A stretch of DNA of 64,000 nt, from contig DAVD01000027.1 of the NCBI GenBank assembly GCA_002505405.1, forward strand, positions 5,017 through 69,016. The letters are read 5' to 3'. Within the stretch, counting starts at the first letter, position 1, and the number at the start of each line of letters is the position of its first letter. The DNA is from Candidatus Poseidonia alphae. GTDB taxonomy: Archaea > Thermoplasmatota > Poseidoniia > Poseidoniales > Poseidoniaceae. The notes under the pieces are model-generated. The model had not been told where the DNA came from. It searched no databases and was given only the letters and a program-made list of their open reading frames with translations. Below, piece by piece: positions 37,387-45,858 of this stretch. The position numbers and the translations under genes are program-made.

Positions 37387-40300
37387 CTTCGGTCCTCCAG
37401 TTCAAGGCGCATGGCCACTCCTAAACTCTTCATTTCGTCTAGAAGTAGCTTGAATGCATATGAAGTCTGTACCTTGTAGACTTCTGCTCCATCTCCATGG
37501 ATGGGGCTCACGTAAGTTCCACGCTTCGGGTCGTACCAGGCAATGTGCCCGGATTGAGCGCAGACATACATGTCGATACCGTCGGATTCGTCCAGCAAAC
37601 GGTCTTTGATGACCATCGATGCTCCGTGTGCAATCAAACAGTCACGTTCCATCTCACCAAATCGCAGACCACCTTGTCGGGCCCGTCCTTCGGTTGGTTG
37701 GCGAGTCAAGATTTGAACACGTCCACGGGATCGGGCGTGAATCTTAGACGATACCAAGTGGTGCAATCGTTGGTAGAAAATACATCCAACGAAGATGTCG
37801 GCAGGGTATGATTCACCAGTTTCACCGTTAATCATGGTTTCACGACCAGTGTGGTCAAGTCCATTACGGACCAAACCGTCACGAAGGCTGGATTCCTTTT
37901 CACCACGGAATGCAGTACCGTCAACACGGCGGCCTTCCATAGCTCCAACCTTACCACCGATCATTTCCAGAACGTGGGCCACGGTCATTCTTGAAGGAAT
38001 GGCGTGAGGGTTGATGATGAGGTCGGGCACGACGCCATCAGGGGTGAATGGCATGTCTTCAGGTTCAACCAAGCGTCCAATGACACCCTTTTGTCCGTGA
38101 CGAGAAGCGAATTTGTCGCCTACTTCAGGGATCTTGTGGCTTCGAACCATGACTCGGACCAAGCGGCCTGAGTCAAGGGATTCGGTGACGTACACGTTGT
38201 CGACCCATCCTTTTTCGCCGTGGCGAACGAGCATTGAAGATTCACGGCGTTCTTGGGCCATCAAGAAGGCTCCACCGGATGTTTCTTCGAGGAAACGAGG
38301 AGGGCTGGTTTTTCCAACCAATACGTTTCCGCCGATGAGTTCGGTTTCAGGAACAGGTAGTCCGTCGTTTTCCAAGTGCATGTAGGCTTCTGGCGTCTTG
38401 AGTCCCTTGATTTCCTGCTTCGAGGACCCGGGCTTTTCGATTTCTTCGACTTGTCCACCAGGGAATCTGCGACGTTCTGCATTGTAGGTGCGGTTGAAGG
38501 TTGAACGACCAAGGGCTCGGTCAATTGAACCCTTGTTCATGATGACTGCGTCTTGCATGTTGTATCCGTGCAGGGACATGATGGCGACAATGAAGTTCTG
38601 TCCGCCAGGGCGGTCATCAAAGTTCGTAGTTGACATTGCTCGAGTTTTGGTAATTGAGCGCTGAGGGTAGTGCAAGATGTGAGCGCGTGTGTCCGGTCGC
38701 ATTCGGTAGTTAGCGCTCGGTAGTCCAAGCGATTGCTTGACCATTGCTGTTCCACCAGTAACACGAGGTGTTGAGTTGTGTTCTGGGTATGGGATGAGCG
38801 ATGCACATACCCCAAGGACCAGTTGTGGGTCAATCTCACAGTGTGTGTGTTCTTCGGTGTACAGGAGCGGGATTTCAAACTCGGTCGTGTTCCAGTCGCC
38901 GTTGGGCATGCGGACGTTGGCTCGTAGGTGAGCGGTTCGTGCACCTGGTTCTCCAAGGTTCATCCATTCAATGTCTTCGTTCTTGACGGTACGACCGGCA
39001 AGGCCAGCAGAGTCGCCTTCAGGGACGGTTTCTGGTAGAACGAACGGGCGTGGAGCGATGTAGAGGTCTTCTTCTTCCTCTGCATCAATCCACTCAACGA
39101 TTCCTTCGATGACCAAGGAGCGGAAATTCATTTCGCCGCTGGTCAACTTTGATAGGTGCTCAAGCGTTAAGCGAGGGGCACCGTCGTAAAGGATGAGAAC
39201 AGGTCGCAAAATACGTCCTTTGTCCGTGTTGATGAAGATGTCTTTGTTCTCCTTGTCGTGGCGAATGGAGACCTCAGATGGGATCACACCACGGCGTCGA
39301 GCAGACTTGAAGTGCATGACCAATTTCTGTCCCTTCTTATGGATTCCATAAATGTCACCGTTCACGTGGATGCGGTCACCATCGGTCCAGTCGTCAGGCT
39401 GGTAAACTTCCAACTCGTCAAGTCGTTCTCGGATTTCGACTTCATCGATGTTTTCTGAAATGTCAATCATTTGTGCAGCGTTCTTTACCAGTCCACAGTT
39501 TTGACCTTCAGGAGTCTCGTTAGGGCACAGACGTCCCCATTGCGTGGGGTGGAGGTCACGTGCTTCAAAGTGAGGCTGGCTTCGAACGAGCGGTGATGTG
39601 ACACGGCGCATGTGGGATAGGGCCGCAAGATAGGTGGTTCGGTCAAGGAGTTGGCTTACACCAGAGCGTCCGCCGACCCAGTTACCTGTTGCCAGTGCGT
39701 GCATGATTTTTGAGGTCAAGACGTCAGGGCGAAGGCAGGAAGTAATCTTGAGTTCACGCTTTCGGTTGTGGTGTCGCTCAAGTTGGTACTTGAGGTCACG
39801 GGAGAGTTGGCCTGCGGAGACACGGAAGAGGTCTTCAATGAGGTCTCCTGCAAGACGAACACGCTTGTTGGCGTAGTGGTCCTTGTCGTTGGGGTCTCGT
39901 CCTTCAATGGCCATTTCCAAAACTTGGCGGACAATTCGACCCAGGTAGATGGCCTTCTTGTCACGGTCTTCTTCGTTGTCTCCCAAGTGAGGAAGAAGTT
40001 CACGGTCAAGAAGTTGGTTAACCCGAGCTTCTCGGTACTCTTTTTGTTGTCCAGCGGCGAATTTCTTCTGAAGCCATTCGTGGCTTTCGTCTTTGGTTTC
40101 AACTCCGTATTCTTCGTTGTCCTTGACTTCGTTGATGTTGGCAACGATAAACTTGAATGAATCGGTGTTTCCAGCGATTGCTTGGAATATTTGTTGGTCG
40201 TTTTCAACGCCGAGCGCTCGCATGAGGAGGACGACAGGGATTGCAGTGGTTCCAGCCGTGCTGATCTTAACCATGAGCATTCCATCACGTCGCTTTTCGA

Positions 40301-41000
40301 CGGTGAGTGGTTTGCGCATACCGTCTTTCTGAGAGAAGATTTTTGCGACTTCAGTTTGCTTAGCATATCGCTTGTTGATTTCAACGGTAACACGGTTTGG
40401 TGCAAGGTCTTCCATTGAGATGAGGACTCGCTCAGTTCCGTTGATGATGAAGTAGCCACCAGGGTCAAGAGGGTCTTCGCCCTTCTTGCGTAGGAGGTCA
40501 TGCCAGTTTGCCTTGTCTTCGTCAGAGGTTGTGGGTGCGAGGACACGGTCTCCAGCGATGTGCTTGGGGTGGAGGTTGCATCGTTCTGAGCGAACCATGA
40601 TCGGCATGGATCCCACTTGAACGCCCTTCTCGGTAGGGGATGGTACGCCGTTTCGCTTGATGGTGAAATCCATTGAAACAGGAGACATGTAGGTGAGCTT
40701 TCGCAGTCGGCATTGCATTGGCGTGGAGTCGTTGAGGGCTCCGTTGGCTTCTTTGACCATTGGCTTGCCGAGCTTCACGTTCTTGATTCGGATGACAATG
40801 TCTTGGTCGGCTACGTCCAATTTGATGTATCCGCCTTCATCGTCGTTGAAATCCTCGTCGGTTCCAACACGGATGTTGCGAATGATCTTCTCCATGCGGG
40901 AGAGTGAGTTCTCCGTAGCTGGGATACAGTCGTCGTATGATGCGAGTTGGTGGTTGACCAAACTTCGTTCTCTGAAAAATGATTGAATGATTTCCTGCAT
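37383..41000 (-). CDS. rpoB: DNA-directed RNA polymerase subunit B (unsplit)
   Basis: 1205 aa, B' and B'' fused in one chain. Recognisable blocks: PGGYFIINGTERVLISMEDLAPN, GRLCPNETPEGQNCGLVKN, GYNMQDAVIMNKGS, KFASRHGQKGVIG, and the C-terminal MERDCLIAHGA and SYAFKLLLDEMKSLG. The C-terminal zinc ribbon is degenerate: YVCAQSGHIAWYDPKRGTYVSPIHG keeps one cysteine where homologues have CxxC and VCPIHG. It is the second gene of the operon, 12 bases after rpoH. Confidence 0.96.
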   Translation of the reverse strand: MQEIIQSFFRERSLVNHQLASYDDCIPATENSLSRMEKIIRNIRVGTDEDFNDDEGGYIKLDVADQDIVIRIKNVKLGKPMVKEANGALNDSTPMQCRLRKLTYMSPVSMDFTIKRNGVPSPTEKGVQVGSMPIMVRSERCNLHPKHIAGDRVLAPTTSDEDKANWHDLLRKKGEDPLDPGGYFIINGTERVLISMEDLAPNRVTVEINKRYAKQTEVAKIFSQKDGMRKPLTVEKRRDGMLMVKISTAGTTAIPVVLLMRALGVENDQQIFQAIAGNTDSFKFIVANINEVKDNEEYGVETKDESHEWLQKKFAAGQQKEYREARVNQLLDRELLPHLGDNEEDRDKKAIYLGRIVRQVLEMAIEGRDPNDKDHYANKRVRLAGDLIEDLFRVSAGQLSRDLKYQLERHHNRKRELKITSCLRPDVLTSKIMHALATGNWVGGRSGVSQLLDRTTYLAALSHMRRVTSPLVRSQPHFEARDLHPTQWGRLCPNETPEGQNCGLVKNAAQMIDISENIDEVEIRERLDELEVYQPDDWTDGDRIHVNGDIYGIHKKGQKLVMHFKSARRRGVIPSEVSIRHDKENKDIFINTDKGRILRPVLILYDGAPRLTLEHLSKLTSGEMNFRSLVIEGIVEWIDAEEEEDLYIAPRPFVLPETVPEGDSAGLAGRTVKNEDIEWMNLGEPGARTAHLRANVRMPNGDWNTTEFEIPLLYTEEHTHCEIDPQLVLGVCASLIPYPEHNSTPRVTGGTAMVKQSLGLPSANYRMRPDTRAHILHYPQRSITKTRAMSTTNFDDRPGGQNFIVAIMSLHGYNMQDAVIMNKGSIDRALGRSTFNRTYNAERRRFPGGQVEEIEKPGSSKQEIKGLKTPEAYMHLENDGLPVPETELIGGNVLVGKTSPPRFLEETSGGAFLMAQERRESSMLVRHGEKGWVDNVYVTESLDSGRLVRVMVRSHKIPEVGDKFASRHGQKGVIGRLVEPEDMPFTPDGVVPDLIINPHAIPSRMTVAHVLEMIGGKVGAMEGRRVDGTAFRGEKESSLRDGLVRNGLDHTGRETMINGETGESYPADIFVGCIFYQRLHHLVSSKIHARSRGRVQILTRQPTEGRARQGGLRFGEMERDCLIAHGASMVIKDRLLDESDGIDMYVCAQSGHIAWYDPKRGTYVSPIHGDGAEVYKVQTSYAFKLLLDEMKSLGVAMRLELEDRR

Positions 41001-41012
41001 GTTATCCTCTCC

Positions 41013-41663
41013 TCAGTTCCCCTCCACAATCAGCCGGTAGGCAATTGTGCGTCCTGCCGATGGGGATTGGCGGACGACTTTCAAAACTCGGTCAGCAATC
41101 CAACCAGCCGCCAATGGCTTGTGGTCGGGGTTAGCCGCAAGCCGGGCCATGTCTTCTGCTTCTGCGAGTTCTTTGATGACCTGGACGACCGGGTCGGTGA
41201 TCAGGATTTTGGGTAGCAATTCTTTGGCGAGGCGGTCTTCACCGGTCTCGATGTCAGGTTGTACCATATCCCATGGGGCGAGTTCTGACAACTCGATGGC
41301 GAGTTGGTCTTCTTCAGAGATGTTGGGCTCTCCAATGAGTTCTTGGTGAGGTACGAGAATGTGATTGAGTGCGTTGAAGCGAGAAGTAATCTCTGGGCGG
41401 TCAAAGTCATCAATGGCCTTTGAACGGATGGTGATCTTCTTGCTCTTCTTAGCAGCACGTCGGCGGGAGCCTTGTTCTGCAATGATGTTCATTGTGGTGA
41501 CGAATTCTTCTGCGTCTTTTGAAATACCGAGGACAGAGGCCACTTCATCATGGCCCAAGTTTTTGATGTCGGTCATGTTACGGTCTGTGGCAAGTTTGTG
41601 AGCGTAATCCTCAGAAACTCCCAGTTCCATTAAGCGTTTTTTAGTTGCACTTTTTACTACCAT
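41013..41663 (-). CDS. rpoH: RNA polymerase subunit H (Rpb5-like) with N-terminal extension
   Basis: 216 aa, far longer than typical archaeal RpoH (about 80 aa). The H core is recognisable: NHILVPHQELI, PKILITDPVVQ and the C-terminal LKVVRQSPSAGRTIAYRLIVEG. Two additions are seen. The N-terminal about 60 residues (MVVKSATKKRLMELG...) are nearly duplicated at the start of subunit A''. Also, acidic/helical stretches of about 25 residues each interrupt the core before LLPKIL and after DPVVQ. The frame starts nine codons earlier, but ATG 41663 begins the segment shared with A''. First gene of the RNA polymerase operon, just after tRNA-Lys. Confidence 0.9.
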   Translation of the reverse strand: MVVKSATKKRLMELGVSEDYAHKLATDRNMTDIKNLGHDEVASVLGISKDAEEFVTTMNIIAEQGSRRRAAKKSKKITIRSKAIDDFDRPEITSRFNALNHILVPHQELIGEPNISEEDQLAIELSELAPWDMVQPDIETGEDRLAKELLPKILITDPVVQVIKELAEAEDMARLAANPDHKPLAAGWIADRVLKVVRQSPSAGRTIAYRLIVEGN

Positions 41664-41712
41664 TCTGACACCCCGCGAACACCCTTGCACAAGAGCCGGT
41701 AGATTCAGCAGG

Positions 41713-41786
41713 CGGGCCTGACGGGGTTCGAACCCGCGACCATCGGATTAAAAGTCCGACGCTCTACCTGACTGAGCTACAGGCCC
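41713..41786 (-). tRNA. tRNA-Lys (UUU anticodon)
   Basis: Read on the minus strand: acceptor GGGCCTG/CAGGCCC, D arm GCTC...GAGC, anticodon stem TCGGA/TCCGA around CTTTTAA (anticodon TTT), T arm GCGGG-TTCGAAC-CCCGT, discriminator G. No encoded CCA and no intron. It lies 50 bases upstream of rpoH on the same strand. Confidence 0.96.
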
Positions 41787-41985
41787 AAAGTAGCAACTTG
41801 GGCTTTTCGTCCGACCTTCAAGGTGTTATTATACATTTCGGGGAGTGAGTGACCTGCACTCAAGGCGCCCGTTGAATTATGACTTCCGCCATAGGGTGAT
41901 AAAAACTGCGTTTTGACCTTGTTTGGGCCGACATCGGCTTTGATGGACGCATAGGCTCTTGTGGTGGATTGGTTTGGGAAGCCTT

Positions 41986-43440
41986 GTGAAAACAGGTCCG
42001 AACTTTAGCGCCGAGGCCGCCGAGGAGGAAATTAAGCGCCTCGAACGACCTGCTCAAAAAGTGGTTTGGACCTCGCCAACACGCCAATCGTTTGAGTTTG
42101 ATTTGCCCGTGACAGTTTATCCTCCTAGAGAAGATACATCCCTCTTGGCGGGAGCGCTCCATCGCTTGGGTCTGCCTCACGGAACATCGTGCCTTGAGAT
42201 CGGGTGCGGCAGCGGGGCAGTGTCCATCCATGCGGCCACTTTGGGGTGGAGGGTTGTTGCTTGTGATGTCAATCCATTTGCAGTCGCTTGCACACGGCAT
42301 CATGCCTCTTTGTACGGTCAATCAATCACGGTATTGGAGGGAGGGCCAGGTCCTGAACTTGATGGTGTTTCAAATCAGTGGGGGGGAGACGCTCATTATG
42401 ATGTTGTCATGTGGAATCTTCCATACTTGCCTCAACCGCAGATGGGCGAGGATGTTTTGGGCCCGATGGAAGAATCAGCCCTCATTGATAGCGACGAAAG
42501 AGGGCTCTTCATTCGTTATGTGAAACGGCTTGCTAGCGGACAGTTGCTTAAACAGAAGGGGGTCGCCCTTGCAGTCGTCTCAAGCCTGCTCGATGGCCGG
42601 CATGCGTGTTCAACTGCATGGAAGCACGGGTTGGCTGCCCGAGTCTTGTCAGAAAAGGAATTCGAAGACGGAGAATCGCTTGTTCTGATCGCTATGTGGC
42701 ACCCTTACTCTGGAAAGGAATGCATGCATGAGGCGGTTGTTGAAAGTACCAATGCCATTTTGTTGGAGAATTCATACGCCGTCGGAGTCCGTTGTACGGC
42801 GGATGTCCAGCACCAGGGTCGAGGTCGTAGAGGGCGGACTTGGGAGTCCCTGACGGGCGCTTTGGCCGCCTCTTGGGTCGTCGAAGATGGGACCAATTCT
42901 CTTCACAAGCCGGCTGACCAAGTACATCTTGGATACAACCTCTTGAAATTGTTTCATTCATTTGGACCAGACCGCATCTGTCTAAAATGGCCCAATGACC
43001 TCTACGTACGTTCTTCATTGTCAACTCCTTGGAAAAAATGCGCTGGAGTCTTGTTTGAAGGGAGGACGATGGGCAGTGGGCAACGGACCGTCCTCGGGAT
43101 CGGTCTCAATGTCACGGCGCCTTCCGATTCAAAATTTGCAGGTCTTGCTGAGTTGAGTCAACTTGCAGAGGGGGAGGACCTTCTTGGTCAACTTCACGCA
43201 GTAGTGGCCTCAATGTTTGAAGTTCTTGATGCGCCAATAATTCCGTTGACTGTTCCGCCCGGAAAAGACCTTGATGAGGCCTTGGTATTCGGTTCGTTGG
43301 CCTTGGGGCCTGTGCTCTATAGGGGTGGGGAAGTCCATGTATCGGGCTTGAATGATCAAGGATCCCTCCGGGTTGAAACAGAGTTGGGTGCGAATATTTT
43401 GTTGGACGACCCCGATGAGTTGGAATGGTCAAACATCTAG
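41986..43440 (+). CDS. Fusion: HemK2/PrmC-like methyltransferase + biotin-protein ligase
   Basis: 484 aa from this GTG (GGGAAG about 6 bases upstream); a TTG at 41959 would add nine residues. Residues 1 to about 245 are an SAM methyltransferase with VYPPREDTSLLAGAL, motif I LEIGCGSGAVSIHAA, CDVNPFAVACT and the substrate motif MWNLPY (family NPPY), like the archaeal/eukaryotic HemK2 that methylates the Gln of release factor aRF1. The rest is a BirA-type ligase: VVESTNAILLEN, the biotinyl-AMP loop GRGRRGRTW, LKWPNDLYV and GIGLNVT, plus a small C-terminal domain. Its substrate is probably the carrier protein encoded at 62.7 kb. No frameshift separates the halves. The 3' end overlaps a convergent gene by 12 bases. 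Confidence 0.88.
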   Translation: MKTGPNFSAEAAEEEIKRLERPAQKVVWTSPTRQSFEFDLPVTVYPPREDTSLLAGALHRLGLPHGTSCLEIGCGSGAVSIHAATLGWRVVACDVNPFAVACTRHHASLYGQSITVLEGGPGPELDGVSNQWGGDAHYDVVMWNLPYLPQPQMGEDVLGPMEESALIDSDERGLFIRYVKRLASGQLLKQKGVALAVVSSLLDGRHACSTAWKHGLAARVLSEKEFEDGESLVLIAMWHPYSGKECMHEAVVESTNAILLENSYAVGVRCTADVQHQGRGRRGRTWESLTGALAASWVVEDGTNSLHKPADQVHLGYNLLKLFHSFGPDRICLKWPNDLYVRSSLSTPWKKCAGVLFEGRTMGSGQRTVLGIGLNVTAPSDSKFAGLAELSQLAEGEDLLGQLHAVVASMFEVLDAPIIPLTVPPGKDLDEALVFGSLALGPVLYRGGEVHVSGLNDQGSLRVETELGANILLDDPDELEWSNI

Positions 43441-43926
43441 TTCCGCATCGAGGATTTCATTTTCATCTTGAGTACCTTCGCGTTGGTACAAACCGTATGC
43501 TAAGATCAGTCCTCCGATTGGGAAGGGCAGCATATCGATCATGTATTTGCGGTCAATGTCGAGGTCAAACGTCGCCCCAACGCCCTTGGTATCGATTTCA
43601 TAGGTGTAATAACCTCCCTCGTCAATCTCTAAGGCTATCGACTTTGTTTCACCGCTTGCAATGTCGATGTTTTGAGCGCTTAGAATCGTTCCGTCTTCGG
43701 CTTTCAACACCAACCGCACGGCGGTGTCGTTCTCTGGGGTAATGCCGATTTCAAACGAATCCCCTGCCCACATTGACGCTCCGTTGACGTAGGGTGGGCT
43801 TTCCTCTGCATGCTCGACGGGGGTGACCCATGCAACCATGAAGAGCCCACCGAGTAGAACGGTGACTCCTGTGAGGATGAGCGCATCGCTCATCTTCATT
43901 TTTGGTGCTGTTCCTCCACCGCCCAT
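43429..43926 (-). CDS. Membrane protein with extracytoplasmic beta domain
   Basis: 165 aa from this ATG; the frame extends upstream without clear conservation and would run into the Pop5-like gene. A helix near residues 16-36 and a second near 140-155 bracket an extracytoplasmic domain with a strand pattern (ESFEIGITPENDTAVRLVLKAEDG-like, then GETKSIALEIDEGGYYTYEIDTKG) that looks like a small beta-sandwich. No family recognised. Convergent 12-base overlap with the methyltransferase/biotin-ligase gene. Confidence 0.65.
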   Translation of the reverse strand: MGGGGTAPKMKMSDALILTGVTVLLGGLFMVAWVTPVEHAEESPPYVNGASMWAGDSFEIGITPENDTAVRLVLKAEDGTILSAQNIDIASGETKSIALEIDEGGYYTYEIDTKGVGATFDLDIDRKYMIDMLPFPIGGLILAYGLYQREGTQDENEILDAELDV

Positions 43927-43966
43927 GGAGTGGCCAATCGATGACCGACCATGAAGGTTAGGCTCC

Positions 43967-44383
43967 CTAACCCTTCCTTGATGGCTTGGGAAGGGCCATT
44001 CGTTCCCGGACCAGGCGTATTTTCCCGCTGGTCGTGATGCATTTGATTTCCATTCTTCGGATTGCATCTTCGGTTTCGAGCAGTGCTCGTATTCCTTTTG
44101 TTAGTTCCAAAGGGACTTGTAAGATGGCTACCCCCAAATCACTGGCGGTCAGTTCGGTCGTTGTATTGAGGTGTTGCAATGCAGTTTTGGCCGTATCGCT
44201 CTCACTGGGATGAAACTCCATCAATTTGATGGGTCGTTCTGATTGAAAGGTGGAAGCAACCGATGCGATGAGCCCGTTCAATGACGGCCGTGTTTGATAT
44301 CGGCTGCTGACAAGAATGCCGATCCAACGGCGTTTGCCTCTTAGCGCCTTGCTCAACCGTTTGGCCATGGCTGTTCCAAACAT
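43967..44383 (-). CDS. Probable RNase P protein Pop5 (Rnp2)
   Basis: 138 aa. The N-terminal RGKRRWIGILV, the central helices, and the end GVAILQVPLELTKGIRALLE followed by CITTSGKIRLVRERM fit the Pop5 pattern: a glycine-containing strand before the helix that packs on RNA, then a final SGTIRxxR strand. In archaea Pop5 pairs with Rpp30 in RNase P, which removes tRNA 5' leaders. Family assignment is from pattern only; overall identity to Pop5 is low. It is divergent from the membrane protein at 44422 with only 38 bases between starts. ATG at codon 6 is an alternative start. Confidence 0.55.
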   Translation of the reverse strand: MFGTAMAKRLSKALRGKRRWIGILVSSRYQTRPSLNGLIASVASTFQSERPIKLMEFHPSESDTAKTALQHLNTTTELTASDLGVAILQVPLELTKGIRALLETEDAIRRMEIKCITTSGKIRLVRERMALPKPSRKG

Positions 44384-44421
44384 TCCTGCTTCATGACCTT
44401 TGAGTCAAATCTTACCATAGT

Positions 44422-45858
44422 ATGAAAAAAGGTCAACCACCACCAGCCTTTGTGGACGAGAGACAAGTTGGGACCTCCCTTCCGGCGCAGGAAGAGGGCG
44501 AGGGGACCTCAACAAAACTCAGCGAGTTGAAGGGCAACGATCCGTCGTTAGGTGCCCTAATCAAGGTGCTTTTGGACGTAAAAACGCTGCCTCACGTGAT
44601 TCTCATTTTTATTATTTCATCCCTGTTCTATCTTCTGTCGACCAAAGGCGCCGAACGACTCAGTGCAATGGGGTTCTTATCCCTAACAGGAGGTTACCTC
44701 GTTATGGGGTTGCTGTCAAAGTACGAACGAATTGACCGACTTACACGCCTTCCAGATTTGACCGATGCAGTTGAGGCGGGTCGGATCAAGCGGTTCTTTT
44801 TCTCATTCCGAATCTGTTTGCTTCCCCTAGCATTTTCACTGGGTTGGATGTTGTTGCTGCTCGCAGTATTGGGTGGTGACGGCCTTGGAGAAAGCATACT
44901 TGAATCGCTACCGTTTGTGATGGGAAGTTTGTTTGTATTCTGGGCGGTGATGCAAGGGAGAAGTTTTGGACACTGGTTGTCTTCAGTCGCCGCTCTTCGA
45001 TTGCCCGATGATGGTCCACGAAGCGGAGGCCTGAATCTCGTGGTCGGCGTTCATCTTTTGCTGCTCGTCGTTCTTTCAGGATTGATTCTTGCCGGTGTTG
45101 AATTCCTTCAAGGAGAGGGAGATGGATTGGCTCAGGATGTCGCTGAAAATGGCCTTTTCTTTCTCGCCTTTGCAGGATTGTTTTTGGCCTCTACCTTTCT
45201 GACTTGGAAGCTTCGAGTTGTGGCCTCAAGACATCGCTCCCTGCATCGTTTTTCTTCACGCTGGTTCTTGCTAACTCAAGCCTTGATTACATGGCATTTG
45301 TTGACCGTTTGGCGTCATACTGTCATGTCCACTGGAGGTCCAATCATGTTGGTTGAGGAATTGGTATTGATGATTTCGACGGTCTTTATGGCCATATGGG
45401 GGTTGACTTCGCGTTCCTACAAATCCGTATATCGGTTGGTAGATGAGCACAATGCATTGCCGATAGGACTTGCCTTTGGCTATGCTTATGCCGGAAGTGT
45501 AGCCATGTTGACGACGGTTCTTGTTGACATTCGTTACGTCATGATCACCGGCCATATCGTTGTGATTCTCACGTTCATGTGGATGCAACGAAGGGTCTTG
45601 ATGAGTGTGCTTGCCGACCACGATTCGACCGTGGGAATCATGCGTACGATTCGTGAAGTTCCCGTAGAGGACACGTCGGACAAAGACGGCGGGCGTGGAG
45701 ATGACCCGTCAGTCTCCAGCGGCTCCGTTGATGCGGAGGGGGCCGGTGGTTCAGCCGGTATTGCCGTAAGCGAGGAGTGGTCTGAAAACAACTCAAAGGA
45801 CATCGGCCAGGACGTTGAATGGAGTGCAGAAGACGTCATTGAGTTGGTTGACGACTAA
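44422..45858 (+). CDS. Polytopic membrane protein of unknown function
   Basis: 478 aa. A hydrophilic N-terminus (about 50 residues) precedes about ten hydrophobic segments (among them residues 54-72, 86-100, 135-155, 162-180, 205-228, 245-262, 285-300, 312-330, 352-375, 378-395). The last 80 residues are a hydrophilic acidic tail with SSGSVDAEGAGGSAG, likely cytoplasmic. I see no transporter or enzyme motif. The stop overlaps that of the convergent FtsZ-family gene by 4 bases. Confidence 0.75.
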   Translation: MKKGQPPPAFVDERQVGTSLPAQEEGEGTSTKLSELKGNDPSLGALIKVLLDVKTLPHVILIFIISSLFYLLSTKGAERLSAMGFLSLTGGYLVMGLLSKYERIDRLTRLPDLTDAVEAGRIKRFFFSFRICLLPLAFSLGWMLLLLAVLGGDGLGESILESLPFVMGSLFVFWAVMQGRSFGHWLSSVAALRLPDDGPRSGGLNLVVGVHLLLLVVLSGLILAGVEFLQGEGDGLAQDVAENGLFFLAFAGLFLASTFLTWKLRVVASRHRSLHRFSSRWFLLTQALITWHLLTVWRHTVMSTGGPIMLVEELVLMISTVFMAIWGLTSRSYKSVYRLVDEHNALPIGLAFGYAYAGSVAMLTTVLVDIRYVMITGHIVVILTFMWMQRRVLMSVLADHDSTVGIMRTIREVPVEDTSDKDGGRGDDPSVSSGSVDAEGAGGSAGIAVSEEWSENNSKDIGQDVEWSAEDVIELVDD

